From assembly GCA_004195045.1 (NCBI GenBank), contig SGBC01000001.1, forward strand, positions 186,001-250,000: a stretch of DNA of 64,000 nucleotides. The letters run 5' to 3'. A program made the translations under genes and the position numbers. Shown in pieces: positions 25,457 through 34,171 of this stretch. The notes under the pieces were generated by a model that was not told the DNA's origin, did no database searches, and worked only from the letters and a program-made list of their open reading frames with translations. Within the stretch, counting starts at the first letter, position 1, and each line of letters begins with the position of its first letter. The DNA comes from Candidatus Acididesulfobacter guangdongensis. GTDB lineage: Bacteria > SZUA-79 > Acidulodesulfobacterales > Acidulodesulfobacteraceae.

Positions 25457-25702
25457 CTATCTTCTTGTTGATGCATCTAATATTGTCAAGCCGACAATAT
25501 CTTTTCCGCTATATCTAAGCAAAATGCCATTTTTTAACATTTCTGAATCAGTTGCTTGTTGAGGCTTCTTAAAACTAATATATAAGACATCCGCTTCATC
25601 GTCGTAATCTATCCACATTCTTTTATTAGGAAAGTTTAAGAGATGCGGGGTAATTTTAGAAATATCACCGATTATTTTTGAATCTATAGTTATTTTTTCC
25701 AT
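25457..25702 (-). CDS. DUF2283 family protein, probable antitoxin
   Basis: An 81-residue protein with the DUF2283 core RMWIDYDDEADVLYISFKKP, then LKNGILLRYSGKDIVGLTIL. Members are small beta-rich proteins commonly encoded next to small toxin-like proteins. Its start overlaps the 3' end of the upstream nuclease-like gene by 13 bases, as in toxin-antitoxin operons. The antitoxin role is inferred from context. Confidence 0.75.
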   Translation of the reverse strand: MEKITIDSKIIGDISKITPHLLNFPNKRMWIDYDDEADVLYISFKKPQQATDSEMLKNGILLRYSGKDIVGLTILDASTRR

Positions 25703-25995
25703 AAAATTTCCTCTTTTTCCAATTTTATCTTATTAGTGAAATATGCGGTAATAGCAAATCCATCGGTTTTATCAATTTCCTTATATATAACGGCTAAAAA
25801 TTTTATCTCGGAAAACTTTTTTAAAGCGATTAATGCATTATTATAACCTTTTATTATAAAATCTGGGTTTTCAATACATTCCAGCACGAAATCATAATAT
25901 CCGGCAATATCTTCATGGTTTTCTATTATATGAAACCATCTCTCTGCGGTTATCCTGATATCAACTCCGTTTATTGATTTAGCCGTATCGAACAT
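25690..25995 (-). CDS. Probable nuclease-like toxin partner of the DUF2283 protein
   Basis: A 101-residue protein containing RITAERWFHIIENHEDIAGY, then CIENPDFIIKGY, ALIALKKF and FAITAYFTNKI. The layout (His near the start, a beta-sheet with K/R and a C-terminal TAYF-T-KI strand) resembles small RelE/barnase-like nuclease folds seen beside DUF2283 genes. The exact family name is uncertain. It is the first gene of an overlapping pair and appears intact. Confidence 0.55.
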   Translation of the reverse strand: MFDTAKSINGVDIRITAERWFHIIENHEDIAGYYDFVLECIENPDFIIKGYNNALIALKKFSEIKFLAVIYKEIDKTDGFAITAYFTNKIKLEKEEILWKK

Positions 25996-26158
25996 TCTTG
26001 CTAATTAATTAACATCTAAATTTATATAAGTTATATATAATATTTAAGTAAAATATAGACGGATATAAAATTATAATAAACTAATTCCCTTAAATAATCA
26101 AGTTTACATAACGGGATATTATGGGGGTAGATAAGCCGACGAACGAGAAAATGCGGTT

Positions 26159-26252
26159 AAGAAAAAGGTATCGGATTTTATTTTCCGCCAAATAATAATA
26201 TAGGAAACTTACAATCAGCAACTGCGGAGAATTAATCGGATACCTTTTTCTA
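26159..26252. repeat. GGTATC sandwich element, about 94 bp
   Basis: AGAAAAAGGTATCGGATT at the left pairs with AATCGGATACCTTTTTCT at the right. The internal AATCAGCAACTGCGGAGA is similar to the centre of the 17955-18047 element. It is a second member of a REP-sandwich (BIME-like) family, with T replacing G in the core. No gene lies between 26000 and 26258. Confidence 0.7.
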
Positions 26253-26273
26253 AAAATATTGATAGGTATAATT

Positions 26274-26306
26274 AAAAGGAAAAGGTGTCTGACACCTTTT
26301 CCTTTT
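26274..26306. repeat. Perfect 33-base GGTGTC palindrome at the RAYT remnant
   Basis: Arms AAAAGGAAAAGGTGTC pair perfectly around T26290. It sits at the truncated left end of the REP-associated transposase remnant, the expected position for a REP recognised by that enzyme. Confidence 0.85.
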
Positions 26307-26308
26307 AC

Positions 26309-26645
26309 CGAAAAAATAATTTATGGAAAAGCTGATGATAAAGATATATATAATGGTATAAATAAAGATAAAGATGCTGAACACATAAACGACAAAATAG
26401 AAAATTGCCGTATATTAGATTTAGATCAAATTTTTTTAAGTCTTGGAGAAACCAACAGCGCAAGATTTCAAAACTATGAAAAATTCATCGGCGAAAATAT
26501 CCCGCTAGAAGAAATTAATTTTTTGAGAGATTCTGTAAAACGCGGGCAGCTGACCGGAAATTTTCTATTTGAAGAAGCTGTACAGCGTATTATAGGGGTT
26601 AGAATAGAAAGACGCTCGCAAGGAAGACCGTTTAAAAATAAATGA
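26309..26645 (+). pseudogene. REP-associated tyrosine transposase (RAYT) C-terminal remnant
   Basis: The conserved part reads ARFQNYEKFIGENIPLEE, INFLRDSVKRGQLTGNFLFE and EAVQRIIGVRIERRSQGRP. The RGQLTG-x-F-x-EE-x6-G-R-x-E-R-x2-GRP pattern is the C-terminal signature of Y1/HUH RAYT proteins. The catalytic HUH and Tyr region is missing, and the 5' part is low-complexity. The frame opens at 26259 inside the palindrome, which is not a credible start. A related GAATCTGACACATTTTC follows the stop. This ties the dispersed GGTGTC palindromes to a RAYT system. Confidence 0.8.
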
Positions 26646-26689
26646 ATCTGACACATTTTCTTAATTTTTCTTTAAAACTCCCAATCACG

Positions 26690-26757
26690 CAAAACACAGT
26701 CGAGAGTAAAGGAATAAATAGATCAGACACCTTTATTTAGACACCTTTATTTTTATT
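26690..26757. repeat. GGTGTC-type repeat between RAYT and VapC genes
   Basis: CACAGTCGAGAGTAAAGGAA, then AATAGATCAGACACCTTTAT and a second AGACACCTTTATTTTT. It is similar to 25390-25450 and, inverted, to 60840-60955. Confidence 0.65.
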
Positions 26758-26759
26758 TA

Positions 26760-27176
26760 TTAAATGTTTATTATATTTAACCAATCAATTCTTGAAAAAT
26801 GCTTCTTATCAAGCGTTAATATGTCGGTCAAGCTATGTTCTTTCATAAAGAAAGCGTTGTATGCATCTACGAAATCAATATTTTTAGATACATAAAAATT
26901 AAGCGCGTCTAAAATTAGACCAGAATCTTTCACTCCAAGACCGTTTGTATTCATAATTTTTAAAACAGCCGTTTCTATTTCTTTTTTTGATTTATCGTAG
27001 TATGATTCTAAAACAAATATAATTTCTATAATTACAAGCGAATTTGTGATAAGTAAAATCTCTCCTAACGAAGCTTTTTTAAATGTCTCTTCGATTTTAT
27101 CCGAAATAGATTTATTATCGTTTATGAGATATCTTAGAAAAATATTTGTATCGACAAAAAACTTTTTATTCATCAT
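26760..27176 (-). CDS. VapC-type PIN domain toxin
   Basis: A 138-residue PIN ribonuclease. The acidic residues are in FFVDTNIFLRYL (Asp9), the VIIEIIFVLE helix (Glu near 50) and DFVDAYNAFF (Asp near 102), with TLDKKHF at the end. Such toxins cleave tRNA or rRNA when not bound by their antitoxin. The gene overlaps the AbrB-type antitoxin gene by 11 bases, and all key residues are present, so the pair may be functional. Confidence 0.88.
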   Translation of the reverse strand: MMNKKFFVDTNIFLRYLINDNKSISDKIEETFKKASLGEILLITNSLVIIEIIFVLESYYDKSKKEIETAVLKIMNTNGLGVKDSGLILDALNFYVSKNIDFVDAYNAFFMKEHSLTDILTLDKKHFSRIDWLNIINI

Positions 27177-27435
27177 TTAACGATAACGACTCTTCTATAA
27201 TTTTTTTTGCGGCTGATTTTCGTGCTATATTTCTAATCTTTTCAAAATCTTCGTATTCTTTTATAGGTTTTAAACTGCCCCTTAGATCAAAAATATCTCC
27301 GCTTATATGTTTTAAGATTATATCGCCGTCTTTTTTAACGAACATTACCTTATCATGCTCTTTAATTCCTAAAATATTTCTTATCTCTTTAGGTATAGTA
27401 ACCTGACCTTTTTTGGTTAATGTGCTTACAGACAT
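27166..27435 (-). CDS. AbrB/SpoVT-type antitoxin of the VapC pair
   Basis: An 89-residue protein with the swapped-hairpin DNA-binding core STLTKKGQVTIPKEIRNILG, then DKVMFVKKDGDIILK. A C-terminal helix (about 60-85) would bind the PIN toxin. It precedes the toxin gene and overlaps it, the usual order. It likely represses its own promoter just upstream of 27435. Confidence 0.9.
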   Translation of the reverse strand: MSVSTLTKKGQVTIPKEIRNILGIKEHDKVMFVKKDGDIILKHISGDIFDLRGSLKPIKEYEDFEKIRNIARKSAAKKIIEESLSLNDE

Positions 27436-27637
27436 CTAACGCCTCCAAATATTTAAATTTGTATTTAAAATTCTTACTTTTTTATTTTAGCATTACTTTT
27501 ATCTAAAAGCAATAAAAAATCTTTTTGGCATAAAATTTAATAAATAATTAAATTAAAATTAAAACAATTATAAAATCTATTTCCTTCTAGGAAGTGTGCG
27601 GAAAATAGTAGAAAATAGGGACAGTAACCGTTTTTTA

Positions 27638-27766
27638 TTGTTTAAGCTTGAGGATTTCAGGCTTTATTTGGAAAGCATGTTGGGACGGGAAGTTGATATC
27701 GCAAATAAAAAAAAATTGAAACCTTATATCTGCAGACACATATTGGAAGAGGTAATGTATATTTGA
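27638..27766 (+). pseudogene. MntA-type nucleotidyltransferase antitoxin remnant
   Basis: An in-frame stretch reads FKLEDFRLYLESMLGREVDI, then ANKKKLKPYICRHILEEVMYI and stop. This is the C-terminal end of MNT-domain antitoxins. The N-terminal catalytic GSxAxG part is missing. Its stop overlaps the TTG start of the HepT-like gene by four bases, preserving the original operon layout. Confidence 0.75.
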
Positions 27767-28059
27767 AAAATAAAGATATTCGTGATTATTTAAACGATAT
27801 TATCGATGCTGCGGCTAAGATACTGGAATTCACTCAAAACATTACTTCTTATGATGAATTTATTGAAAACGATATGCTGTTATCCGCCGTTATTAGAAAA
27901 TTTGAAATAATCGGCGAAGCAATAAAAAAGATTCCTATTGATACTCGCTAAAAATATAATAATGTTCCATGGAAAAATATAGCCGGTGCAAGAGATAGGC
28001 TTATCCATAGCTATGACGATATAGATTATTAAATTTTATGGGTTTTAGCGATACTTGAT
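27763..28059 (+). pseudogene. HepT-type HEPN toxin with two in-frame stops
   Basis: The frame reads MKNKDIRDYLNDIIDAA, FEIIGEAIKKIPIDTR, then TAA (27949). It continues in the same frame with KYNNVPWKNIAGARDRLIHS, YDDIDY, then TAA (28030) and ILWVL. The RNase motif R-x4-H-x-Y (RDRLIHSY) is intact but lies after the first stop. Both stops replace sense codons expected in the family. The partner antitoxin is also broken, consistent with decay of the whole module. Confidence 0.8.
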
Positions 28060-28074
28060 GGGAAAGAAATTCGT

Positions 28075-28221
28075 TTGAAAAAATTAGAAATAGGAAGTCC
28101 ATTAAGCGAAAATGACCCCATATGGAAAATTATAGGTGCCGGCGAGAGTAATAAAAAACATATTTCGGTAAACCACGATAAATATCTTGCTGAAGGAGAA
28201 ACAAAACATTGGGCCGAATAA
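28075..28221 (+). pseudogene. Antitoxin C-terminal remnant upstream of a PIN gene
   Basis: In frame: LKKLEIGSPLSENDPIWKII, GAGESNKKHISVNHDKYLAE, then GETKHWAE and TAA. The SENDP and VNHDKYLAE pattern is typical of the C-terminal end of small ribbon-helix-helix antitoxins encoded before PIN toxins. The DNA-binding part is lost, apparently by fusion to the HepT end. Confidence 0.6.
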
Positions 28222-28427
28222 TGGTTGATACTAGCGCAATATATGCTCTTCTTGATAAATCCGACGCAAATCATAATGATGCGGTTAAACTTTTAAAGAC
28301 AATAGCGATGGAGAAGAAGGACGCTATTCTTACTAATTTTATTGTTGCCGAAACCCATGCATTAATTTTCGTAGAAAAAATGGCGTCCGATTTATTTATT
28401 CTTCCCGATACCATTAACATGATATAA
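28209..28427 (+). pseudogene. Truncated PIN domain toxin
   Basis: The start (TTG 28209 or ATG 28221) overlaps the antitoxin stop. MVDTSAIYALLDKSDANHND and LTNFIVAETHALI are the first PIN strands and helix, with the first Asp and the Glu. The rest (about 60 residues with the remaining acidic residues) is replaced by an unrelated tail ending DTINMI. It is unlikely to be active. Confidence 0.75.
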
Positions 28428-28510
28428 TTTACGTTAATGATAATTTATTTTACATTTTATTTTTTTGTGACATATAATATATTATAGCATAATATAATTA
28501 ATAATTATTT

Positions 28511-28759
28511 ATGATGATAATTCACCCTCATGCAAAAGAACGAATGACTGAAAGGGGCATTAACGAAAAAGAAGTTATAGAAACTTTAGAAGATGGAGAA
28601 TGTTTTCCCGTTAAATTTGGCAGAAACGGTTTTAGAAGAAATTTTATTTTTAACGATTTATGGCGAGGCAAAAAATATAATATAAAGCAGGTCGAGGTTA
28701 TAACCGTAAATGAAGATAATGACATTATAATAATTACGGCAATAGCAAAATATTTTTAA
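28511..28759 (+). CDS. DUF4258 family protein, putative toxin
   Basis: An 82-residue protein: HPHAKERMTERGINEKEVIE, then NFIFNDLWRGKKYNIKQVEV and ITAIAKYF. DUF4258 proteins have a small RelE/BrnT-like fold and are often encoded before DUF2283 proteins. It is followed after 19 bases by such a gene with a strong GAAGGAG site. A truncated copy of the junction of this pair lies at 24353-24505. Confidence 0.75.
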   Translation: MMIIHPHAKERMTERGINEKEVIETLEDGECFPVKFGRNGFRRNFIFNDLWRGKKYNIKQVEVITVNEDNDIIIITAIAKYF

Positions 28760-28778
28760 TTAACCGAAGGAGTTTTAA

Positions 28779-29006
28779 ATGAAAGTAACGTATGACCCGA
28801 AATATAATATTTCTTATATTAAATTAGCTGAATCTTCTGAAAAAGTCGAAACTATAAAAATAAGCGATGAAGTCAATATCGACTTATCCCCCGACGGAAA
28901 AATTTACGGCATAGAACTTTTAAATGCAAACGAATTGATGAAGCAAGACGGGGAACTTGTTTTTCTTAATGAAGGCACAGGCGAAGAAACTAAAATTGCA
29001 ATTTGA
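28779..29006 (+). CDS. DUF2283 family protein, putative antitoxin
   Basis: A 75-residue protein with the family core VTYDPKYNISYIKLAESSEK and VNIDLSPDGKIYGIELLNA. It is paired with the upstream DUF4258 gene. The order toxin-then-antitoxin is usual for this pair, as in BrnT-BrnA. It looks intact. Confidence 0.78.
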   Translation: MKVTYDPKYNISYIKLAESSEKVETIKISDEVNIDLSPDGKIYGIELLNANELMKQDGELVFLNEGTGEETKIAI

Positions 29007-29025
29007 GTAAGGGGCACTATAATAT

Positions 29026-29253
29026 ATGACTACATCAGTTAGACTTACCTAAAAAATAGAAGAAAGACTTAATTTTTTATCTTCAATGACTGGACGCACG
29101 AAAGCTTATTATTTACGCCAAATTATAGAAAAAGGTCTGAACGATATGGAAGATTACTATCTTGCATCGGAGGTCTTAGAACGTATCCGCAAAGGCGAAG
29201 AGAAAATATTTTCTGCAGAAGGGGCGGAGAAATATCTTTATATTGCAGATTAA
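29026..29253 (+). pseudogene. RelB/CopG-type antitoxin with an early stop
   Basis: The 76-codon frame reads MTTSVRLT, TAA at codon 9 (29050-29052), then KIEERLNFLSSMTGRTKAYY and LRQIIEKGLNDMEDYYLASE, ending EKYLYIAD. This is the usual ribbon-helix-helix RelB-like antitoxin, broken by one nonsense change in the beta-strand region. The stop overlaps the RelE-like gene. Confidence 0.8.
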
Positions 29254-29482
29254 ATTTTCCGAAACAGCGGTCAAACAGCTAAAAAAAATTGATAAAAATA
29301 CGTCGAAAAGAATTGCCAAAACCAATAATCCACGCAACATCGGTAAAGCGCTGACTGGACCTTTGGGTAATTTTTGGCGTTACAGAGTCAGCGATTACCG
29401 CATTATTTGCAATATTCAGGATAATAATTTTGTTATTCTTGTTTTGAAAGTAGCAAACAGAAACGAAGTATATAGAAAATAA
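29243..29482 (+). CDS. RelE-like toxin with an internal deletion
   Basis: A 79-residue protein starting at TTG: IKFSETAVKQLKKIDKNTSK, then GNFWRYRVSDYRIICNIQD and VLKVANRNEVYRK. The RelE fold is clear, but about 11 residues of the second helix are missing between KRIAK and TNNPRNIG. A polar residue replaces the usual His near the C-terminus. With its antitoxin interrupted, survival of the cell implies that the toxin is inactive. Confidence 0.75.
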   Translation: MQIKFSETAVKQLKKIDKNTSKRIAKTNNPRNIGKALTGPLGNFWRYRVSDYRIICNIQDNNFVILVLKVANRNEVYRK

Positions 29483-29633
29483 AAATATGCAAAAGAAAGT
29501 AAAGTCAATTTCTCAAAGCTCTTATTTAATCAAAAATCAATATTTTCAAGTATTGCTTTAAATGACTCAGCAAACGACAAAGAAAAGCTTCTTTTTTATT
29601 TATTTAGGCTAATCGGAAGGCGAAACCCCAAAT

Positions 29634-30623
<990 letters not shown>

Positions 30624-30840
30624 TTAACTCCTCCTTTTTTTATCATAATTATTTTGTATATTATCTTGTATTTTGTTAAATGTCGATATTTATAAACGAT
30701 TCATATAACTTTTATTAATTAATCAAATAACGGCATGATAATTTATTAGCATAATTATTATATAGTTCCATAATGTAATTATGGAATGATAGTAATTAAA
30801 ACAATTTAACTATAAAATATGATTTTAAGCAAGAAAAAAT

Positions 30841-31767
30841 TTATTTTTTTAGCCTTTCTTTCCAATATCCTAAAATATCCGCCAAACTTTTTTCAAGCGG
30901 TTTTTTTTGCTCCCATCCTATAATTTTCTTAATCTTTTCATTACTGCCGCATACCCTTTTCTGTTCATTAGGTCTTAATTTATTTTCATCTATTTCTATT
31001 TCAACCTCAACACCGGCAATATTACAAAGAGTATCGATTATAGAGCGCATTGCGACCTCTTTTCCAGAGCATACATTGTATATGTCATATATGTCGGAAT
31101 TTATCCCTTTTTCTAATAATAGCTTATAGGCAGCCGCGACATCTCTTACATCTAAAAAATCTCTTGTAGTATCGATATTACCGATTATAATTGCCGGTTT
31201 TTTTAGACCGAGACTAATTTCGGCTATCTGTTTTGCAAAACTTGATACGGCAAATCTTTCGCTCTGATTAGGTCCTATATGATTAAAAGGTCTTGCTATA
31301 ACAATTTCAACATCTTCAGTAGCAGACCACTGGTAACACAGCGCTTCAGCCGCAGCTTTGCTCACAGCGTAGGGATTTCTCGGTTTTAACGGATAATCTT
31401 CTGTTATTGGGAGTTTGTTTTCGCTGACATAACCGTAAATATCGCTGGAGCTTATATAAAGTATTTTACCGCAAAAACCGTATTCTTTTAAAACACTAAA
31501 CAGGTTATAAGTGCCGATGAAATTTATATTATAAGTTTCAAGAGGATTTTTGAAAGATTCAGGAACAAAACTCTGTGCGGCTAAATGGATTACAGCATCA
31601 TAGCGGCAATTTTGCGAAGAATTTAAAAAAGATTTTATTCTACCGATATCTCTTAAGTCAACCGTACCTCTTTCATCTATTAGCGGAACACAAGTGTGAA
31701 ACCGAGATAACTCTTGTATTATATAATGTCCCACAAAACCGGAAGCGCCTGTTAAAAGAATGTTCAT
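30841..31767 (-). CDS. rmd: GDP-6-deoxy-4-keto-mannose reductase (Rmd-like epimerase family)
   Basis: A 308-residue extended short-chain dehydrogenase: MNILLTGASGFVGHYIIQEL cofactor loop, ISSSDIYGYV, Tyr-Lys pair in NPYAVSKAAAEALCYQW, and ARPFNHIGPNQSERFAVSSF. The HIGPNQ-RF motif fits Rmd, which reduces the Gmd product to GDP-D-rhamnose; a related sugar-nucleotide reductase is possible. It is transcribed just upstream of gmd on the minus strand and downstream of ugd. A frameshifted copy of its 5' end lies at 25091-25205. Confidence 0.85.
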   Translation of the reverse strand: MNILLTGASGFVGHYIIQELSRFHTCVPLIDERGTVDLRDIGRIKSFLNSSQNCRYDAVIHLAAQSFVPESFKNPLETYNINFIGTYNLFSVLKEYGFCGKILYISSSDIYGYVSENKLPITEDYPLKPRNPYAVSKAAAEALCYQWSATEDVEIVIARPFNHIGPNQSERFAVSSFAKQIAEISLGLKKPAIIIGNIDTTRDFLDVRDVAAAYKLLLEKGINSDIYDIYNVCSGKEVAMRSIIDTLCNIAGVEVEIEIDENKLRPNEQKRVCGSNEKIKKIIGWEQKKPLEKSLADILGYWKERLKK

Positions 31768-31804
31768 AAGTTAATTATTAATTAATTAAAACTGTTAGTT
31801 ATGT

Positions 31805-33112
31805 CTATCTCCCGACAGAATAATAATCAAAACCGTATTCTTTCATCTTATCTTTATCGTAAATATTTCTTCCGTCGAACACGGCGGGGGTTTTTAGAAG
31901 CGACTTTATTTTGTTAAAATCAGGCATTCTGAAATCGTTCCATTCGGTGGCTAATATAAGTCCGTCAGAATCTTTTAAGGCATTATACATATCGTCAAAA
32001 TAGTCTATCTGCGGAAATACGTTTTTTGTATTTTCCATGGCAATAGGGTCAAAAGCTTTGACGGATGCTCCGTACGACAGAAGTTTAGATATTATGGTAA
32101 GGGCGGGCGCTTCTCTTATATCGTCTGTTTTCGGTTTAAAAGCAAGACCCCACAGTGTAAATGTTTTGTTTTTAATATCAGATTTAAAATGTTTTAAAAG
32201 CATATTGACGATTATTTCTTTCTGGATATTGTTAACCTCGTCCACGGCTTTTAATATTTTAAAATCGTATCTGTGCTGTTTAGCGCTGTGATAAAGAGCC
32301 TTTACGTCTTTCGGAAAACAGCTGCCGCCGTAGCCTATTCCTGGGAAAAGAAAAGATTTGCCTATTCTTTTGTCGGAGCCTATTCCGATTCTTATGCTGT
32401 CTATGTCCGCTCCCGTTATATTGCAGAGATTGGCAAGTTCGTTCATATAGGATATTCTTAAAGCAAGCATGGCGTTTGAGGCGTATTTTGTTAATTCCGA
32501 AGACAGTCTGTCCATAAAATATATTGGAGCGCCCGTTCTCACGAAGGGTTCGTATATTTCGGAAATAAGCTCTTTTGCTTTGGTGTTTTCTTTATGATTA
32601 TTTAAACCGGCTATAATCCTGTCCGGTCTCTGAAAGTCATCTATTGCCGCCCCTTCTTTTAAAAACTCCGGATTAGACACGACATCGAAAGGAATTCCCG
32701 TTAATTCTTTTATTCTTTTTTCTACTGAATCGCATGTGCCTACCGGAACTGTGCTTTTAACTATAATTACTTTGTATGAATCCATGGACAGAGCTACGCT
32801 TTCCGCTACCTTAAAGACGTTTGAAAGGTCTGCTTCGCCGTTTTCTCTCGGAGGTGTGCCGACGGCTATAAATATGACTTCCGAGTTTTTAACGGCTTTC
32901 GATAAATCGGAACCAAACTGCAGCCTTTTAAGTTTAGCGTTTTTATCGCAGAGTTCTTTGAGTCCTGGCTCATATATAGGGATAATACCTTTATTTAAAG
33001 AATTTATTTTATCTTCGTCGTTATCTATGCAATAAACGGTATTGCCGGAATCCGAAAGGCAGACGCCGGTGACAAGACCTACATAGCCTGTGCCTATTAT
33101 TGAAATGCGCAT
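31805..33112 (-). CDS. ugd: UDP-glucose 6-dehydrogenase
   Basis: The enzyme oxidises UDP-glucose to UDP-glucuronate with two NAD. The N-terminal motif ISIIGTGYVGLVTGVCLSDSG binds NAD. The catalytic Cys is in GIGYGGSCFPKDV (about residues 258-270), and LWGLAFKPKTDDIREAP marks the C-terminal domain. At 435 aa it is complete. GGAGGATAT precedes the ATG. It starts a minus-strand transcript with rmd and gmd, divergent from the plus-strand polysaccharide genes. Confidence 0.96.
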   Translation of the reverse strand: MRISIIGTGYVGLVTGVCLSDSGNTVYCIDNDEDKINSLNKGIIPIYEPGLKELCDKNAKLKRLQFGSDLSKAVKNSEVIFIAVGTPPRENGEADLSNVFKVAESVALSMDSYKVIIVKSTVPVGTCDSVEKRIKELTGIPFDVVSNPEFLKEGAAIDDFQRPDRIIAGLNNHKENTKAKELISEIYEPFVRTGAPIYFMDRLSSELTKYASNAMLALRISYMNELANLCNITGADIDSIRIGIGSDKRIGKSFLFPGIGYGGSCFPKDVKALYHSAKQHRYDFKILKAVDEVNNIQKEIIVNMLLKHFKSDIKNKTFTLWGLAFKPKTDDIREAPALTIISKLLSYGASVKAFDPIAMENTKNVFPQIDYFDDMYNALKDSDGLILATEWNDFRMPDFNKIKSLLKTPAVFDGRNIYDKDKMKEYGFDYYSVGR

Positions 33113-33172
33113 ATATCCTCCTAATTAAACCAAATTAAATTAATTTATTCTACTTAATTATAGTAAATACTT

Positions 33173-33249
33173 ATACTATGCAAAGAAATATTGCAAAAAT
33201 TTATTTAAATAATATATACTATGCAAAGAAATATTGCAAAAATTTATTT
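33173..33249. repeat. 34-base direct repeat in the divergent promoter region
   Basis: A stretch starting ATACTATGCAAAGAAATATT is repeated exactly with a period of 43 bases (33173-33206 and 33216-33249). It lies in the 190-base gap between the divergent ugd and GT2 genes. It could carry duplicated promoter or regulator sites; function is inference. Confidence 0.75.
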
Positions 33250-33303
33250 TATTTATTTAAATAATATATACCTACAAAATTTAAACTAAATTTAAGTGCA
33301 CAT

Positions 33304-34053
33304 TTGTTTAACATGAAATTATACAAAGGTAAAATTTCTATCCTTATGCCCGCCTACAACGAAGGCGAAAAAATATATGAAAATTTGATTTATGCCTATA
33401 AGATATTTAAAAAGTTCAGATTTCCTTTTGAAATAATATTAATAGACGACGGCAGCACCGATAATACAAAAGCTATGGCTTTAAAAGCGGCGGAGGAGCA
33501 TGAAGAAATTAATTTTGTTTCAAATGTGCGTAATGCCGGCAAAGGGTATGCATTAAAAAACGGTTTTGAACATTCTACAGGCGATATAATAGTATTTTTA
33601 GACAGCGACCTTGAAAATCACCCTTCGCAAGTAGGAAAATTGCTTAAAGCGATGAGTGATAATAACGCCGATGTTGTTATAGGCACAAGAAGAAGCAAAA
33701 AATTGAAAGCAAAATATACATTACAAAGAAAAATATTAAGTTTTGGTTATTATTTAATGATAAAATCTTTGTTTAAACTAAATCTTACGGATACCCAAGC
33801 CGGTATTAAAGTTTTTAAGCGAAATGTTTTAGAAATTATTTTTCCAAAAATTTTATGTAAAAAATTTGCTTTTGATATTGAAATTTTAGCCATAGCTATC
33901 CGAAAAAAATTTAAAGTAATTGAAATACCTACCACATATATTTTTTCACGCGAAAACAGTTTAGGAAGAATTAAGATTAAAGATGTTTTTGATATGGGGT
34001 TGGATACCCTTGCTATATTTTATCGAATGAAAATATTACATTATTATGATTAA
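33304..34053 (+). CDS. GT2 family glycosyltransferase, DPM1-like
   Basis: A 249-residue GT-A enzyme: SILMPAYNEGEKIYENLIYA, IILIDDGSTDNTKA, then the DxD site VFLDSDLENHP and the DTQAGIKVFKR segment typical of polyprenyl-phosphate mannosyl/glucosyltransferases (DPM1-like). It probably charges a lipid carrier with sugar for later transfer by a GT-C enzyme. The frame opens with TTG at 33304; the ATG at 33313 is an equally plausible start. It is the first gene of the plus-strand polysaccharide operon. Confidence 0.88.
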   Translation: MFNMKLYKGKISILMPAYNEGEKIYENLIYAYKIFKKFRFPFEIILIDDGSTDNTKAMALKAAEEHEEINFVSNVRNAGKGYALKNGFEHSTGDIIVFLDSDLENHPSQVGKLLKAMSDNNADVVIGTRRSKKLKAKYTLQRKILSFGYYLMIKSLFKLNLTDTQAGIKVFKRNVLEIIFPKILCKKFAFDIEILAIAIRKKFKVIEIPTTYIFSRENSLGRIKIKDVFDMGLDTLAIFYRMKILHYYD

Positions 34054-34171
34054 AAAAATGTATGTTTTGTCCATTTTCTCCATATTGTTATTGTTTTGTA
34101 TTGATTTGTTATTTTTTCAATTTAGTGTAATGTATGATGTCATTATTATTGCAGCAATCAGATCTAAATGA
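34046..34171 (+). CDS. 41-aa membrane peptide coupled to both neighbours
   Basis: A short frame begins with ATG inside the last codons of the GT2 gene and ends with TGA overlapping the ATG of the flippase gene (ATGA). It encodes MIKKMYVLSIFSILLLFC, then IDLLFFQFSVMYD and so on, mostly one hydrophobic segment. Overlap at both ends suggests translational coupling and a real gene. The flippase has no ribosome site of its own. I cannot name a family; it may be a shortened DUF2304-like helper protein, often found after such GT2 genes. Confidence 0.5.
   Translation: MIKKMYVLSIFSILLLFCIDLLFFQFSVMYDVIIIAAIRSK

Noticed and set aside
29504-29575. 24-codon plus-strand frame after the RelE-like gene
   Set aside because: No ribosome site, no recognisable motif, and a very short length in AT-rich DNA.
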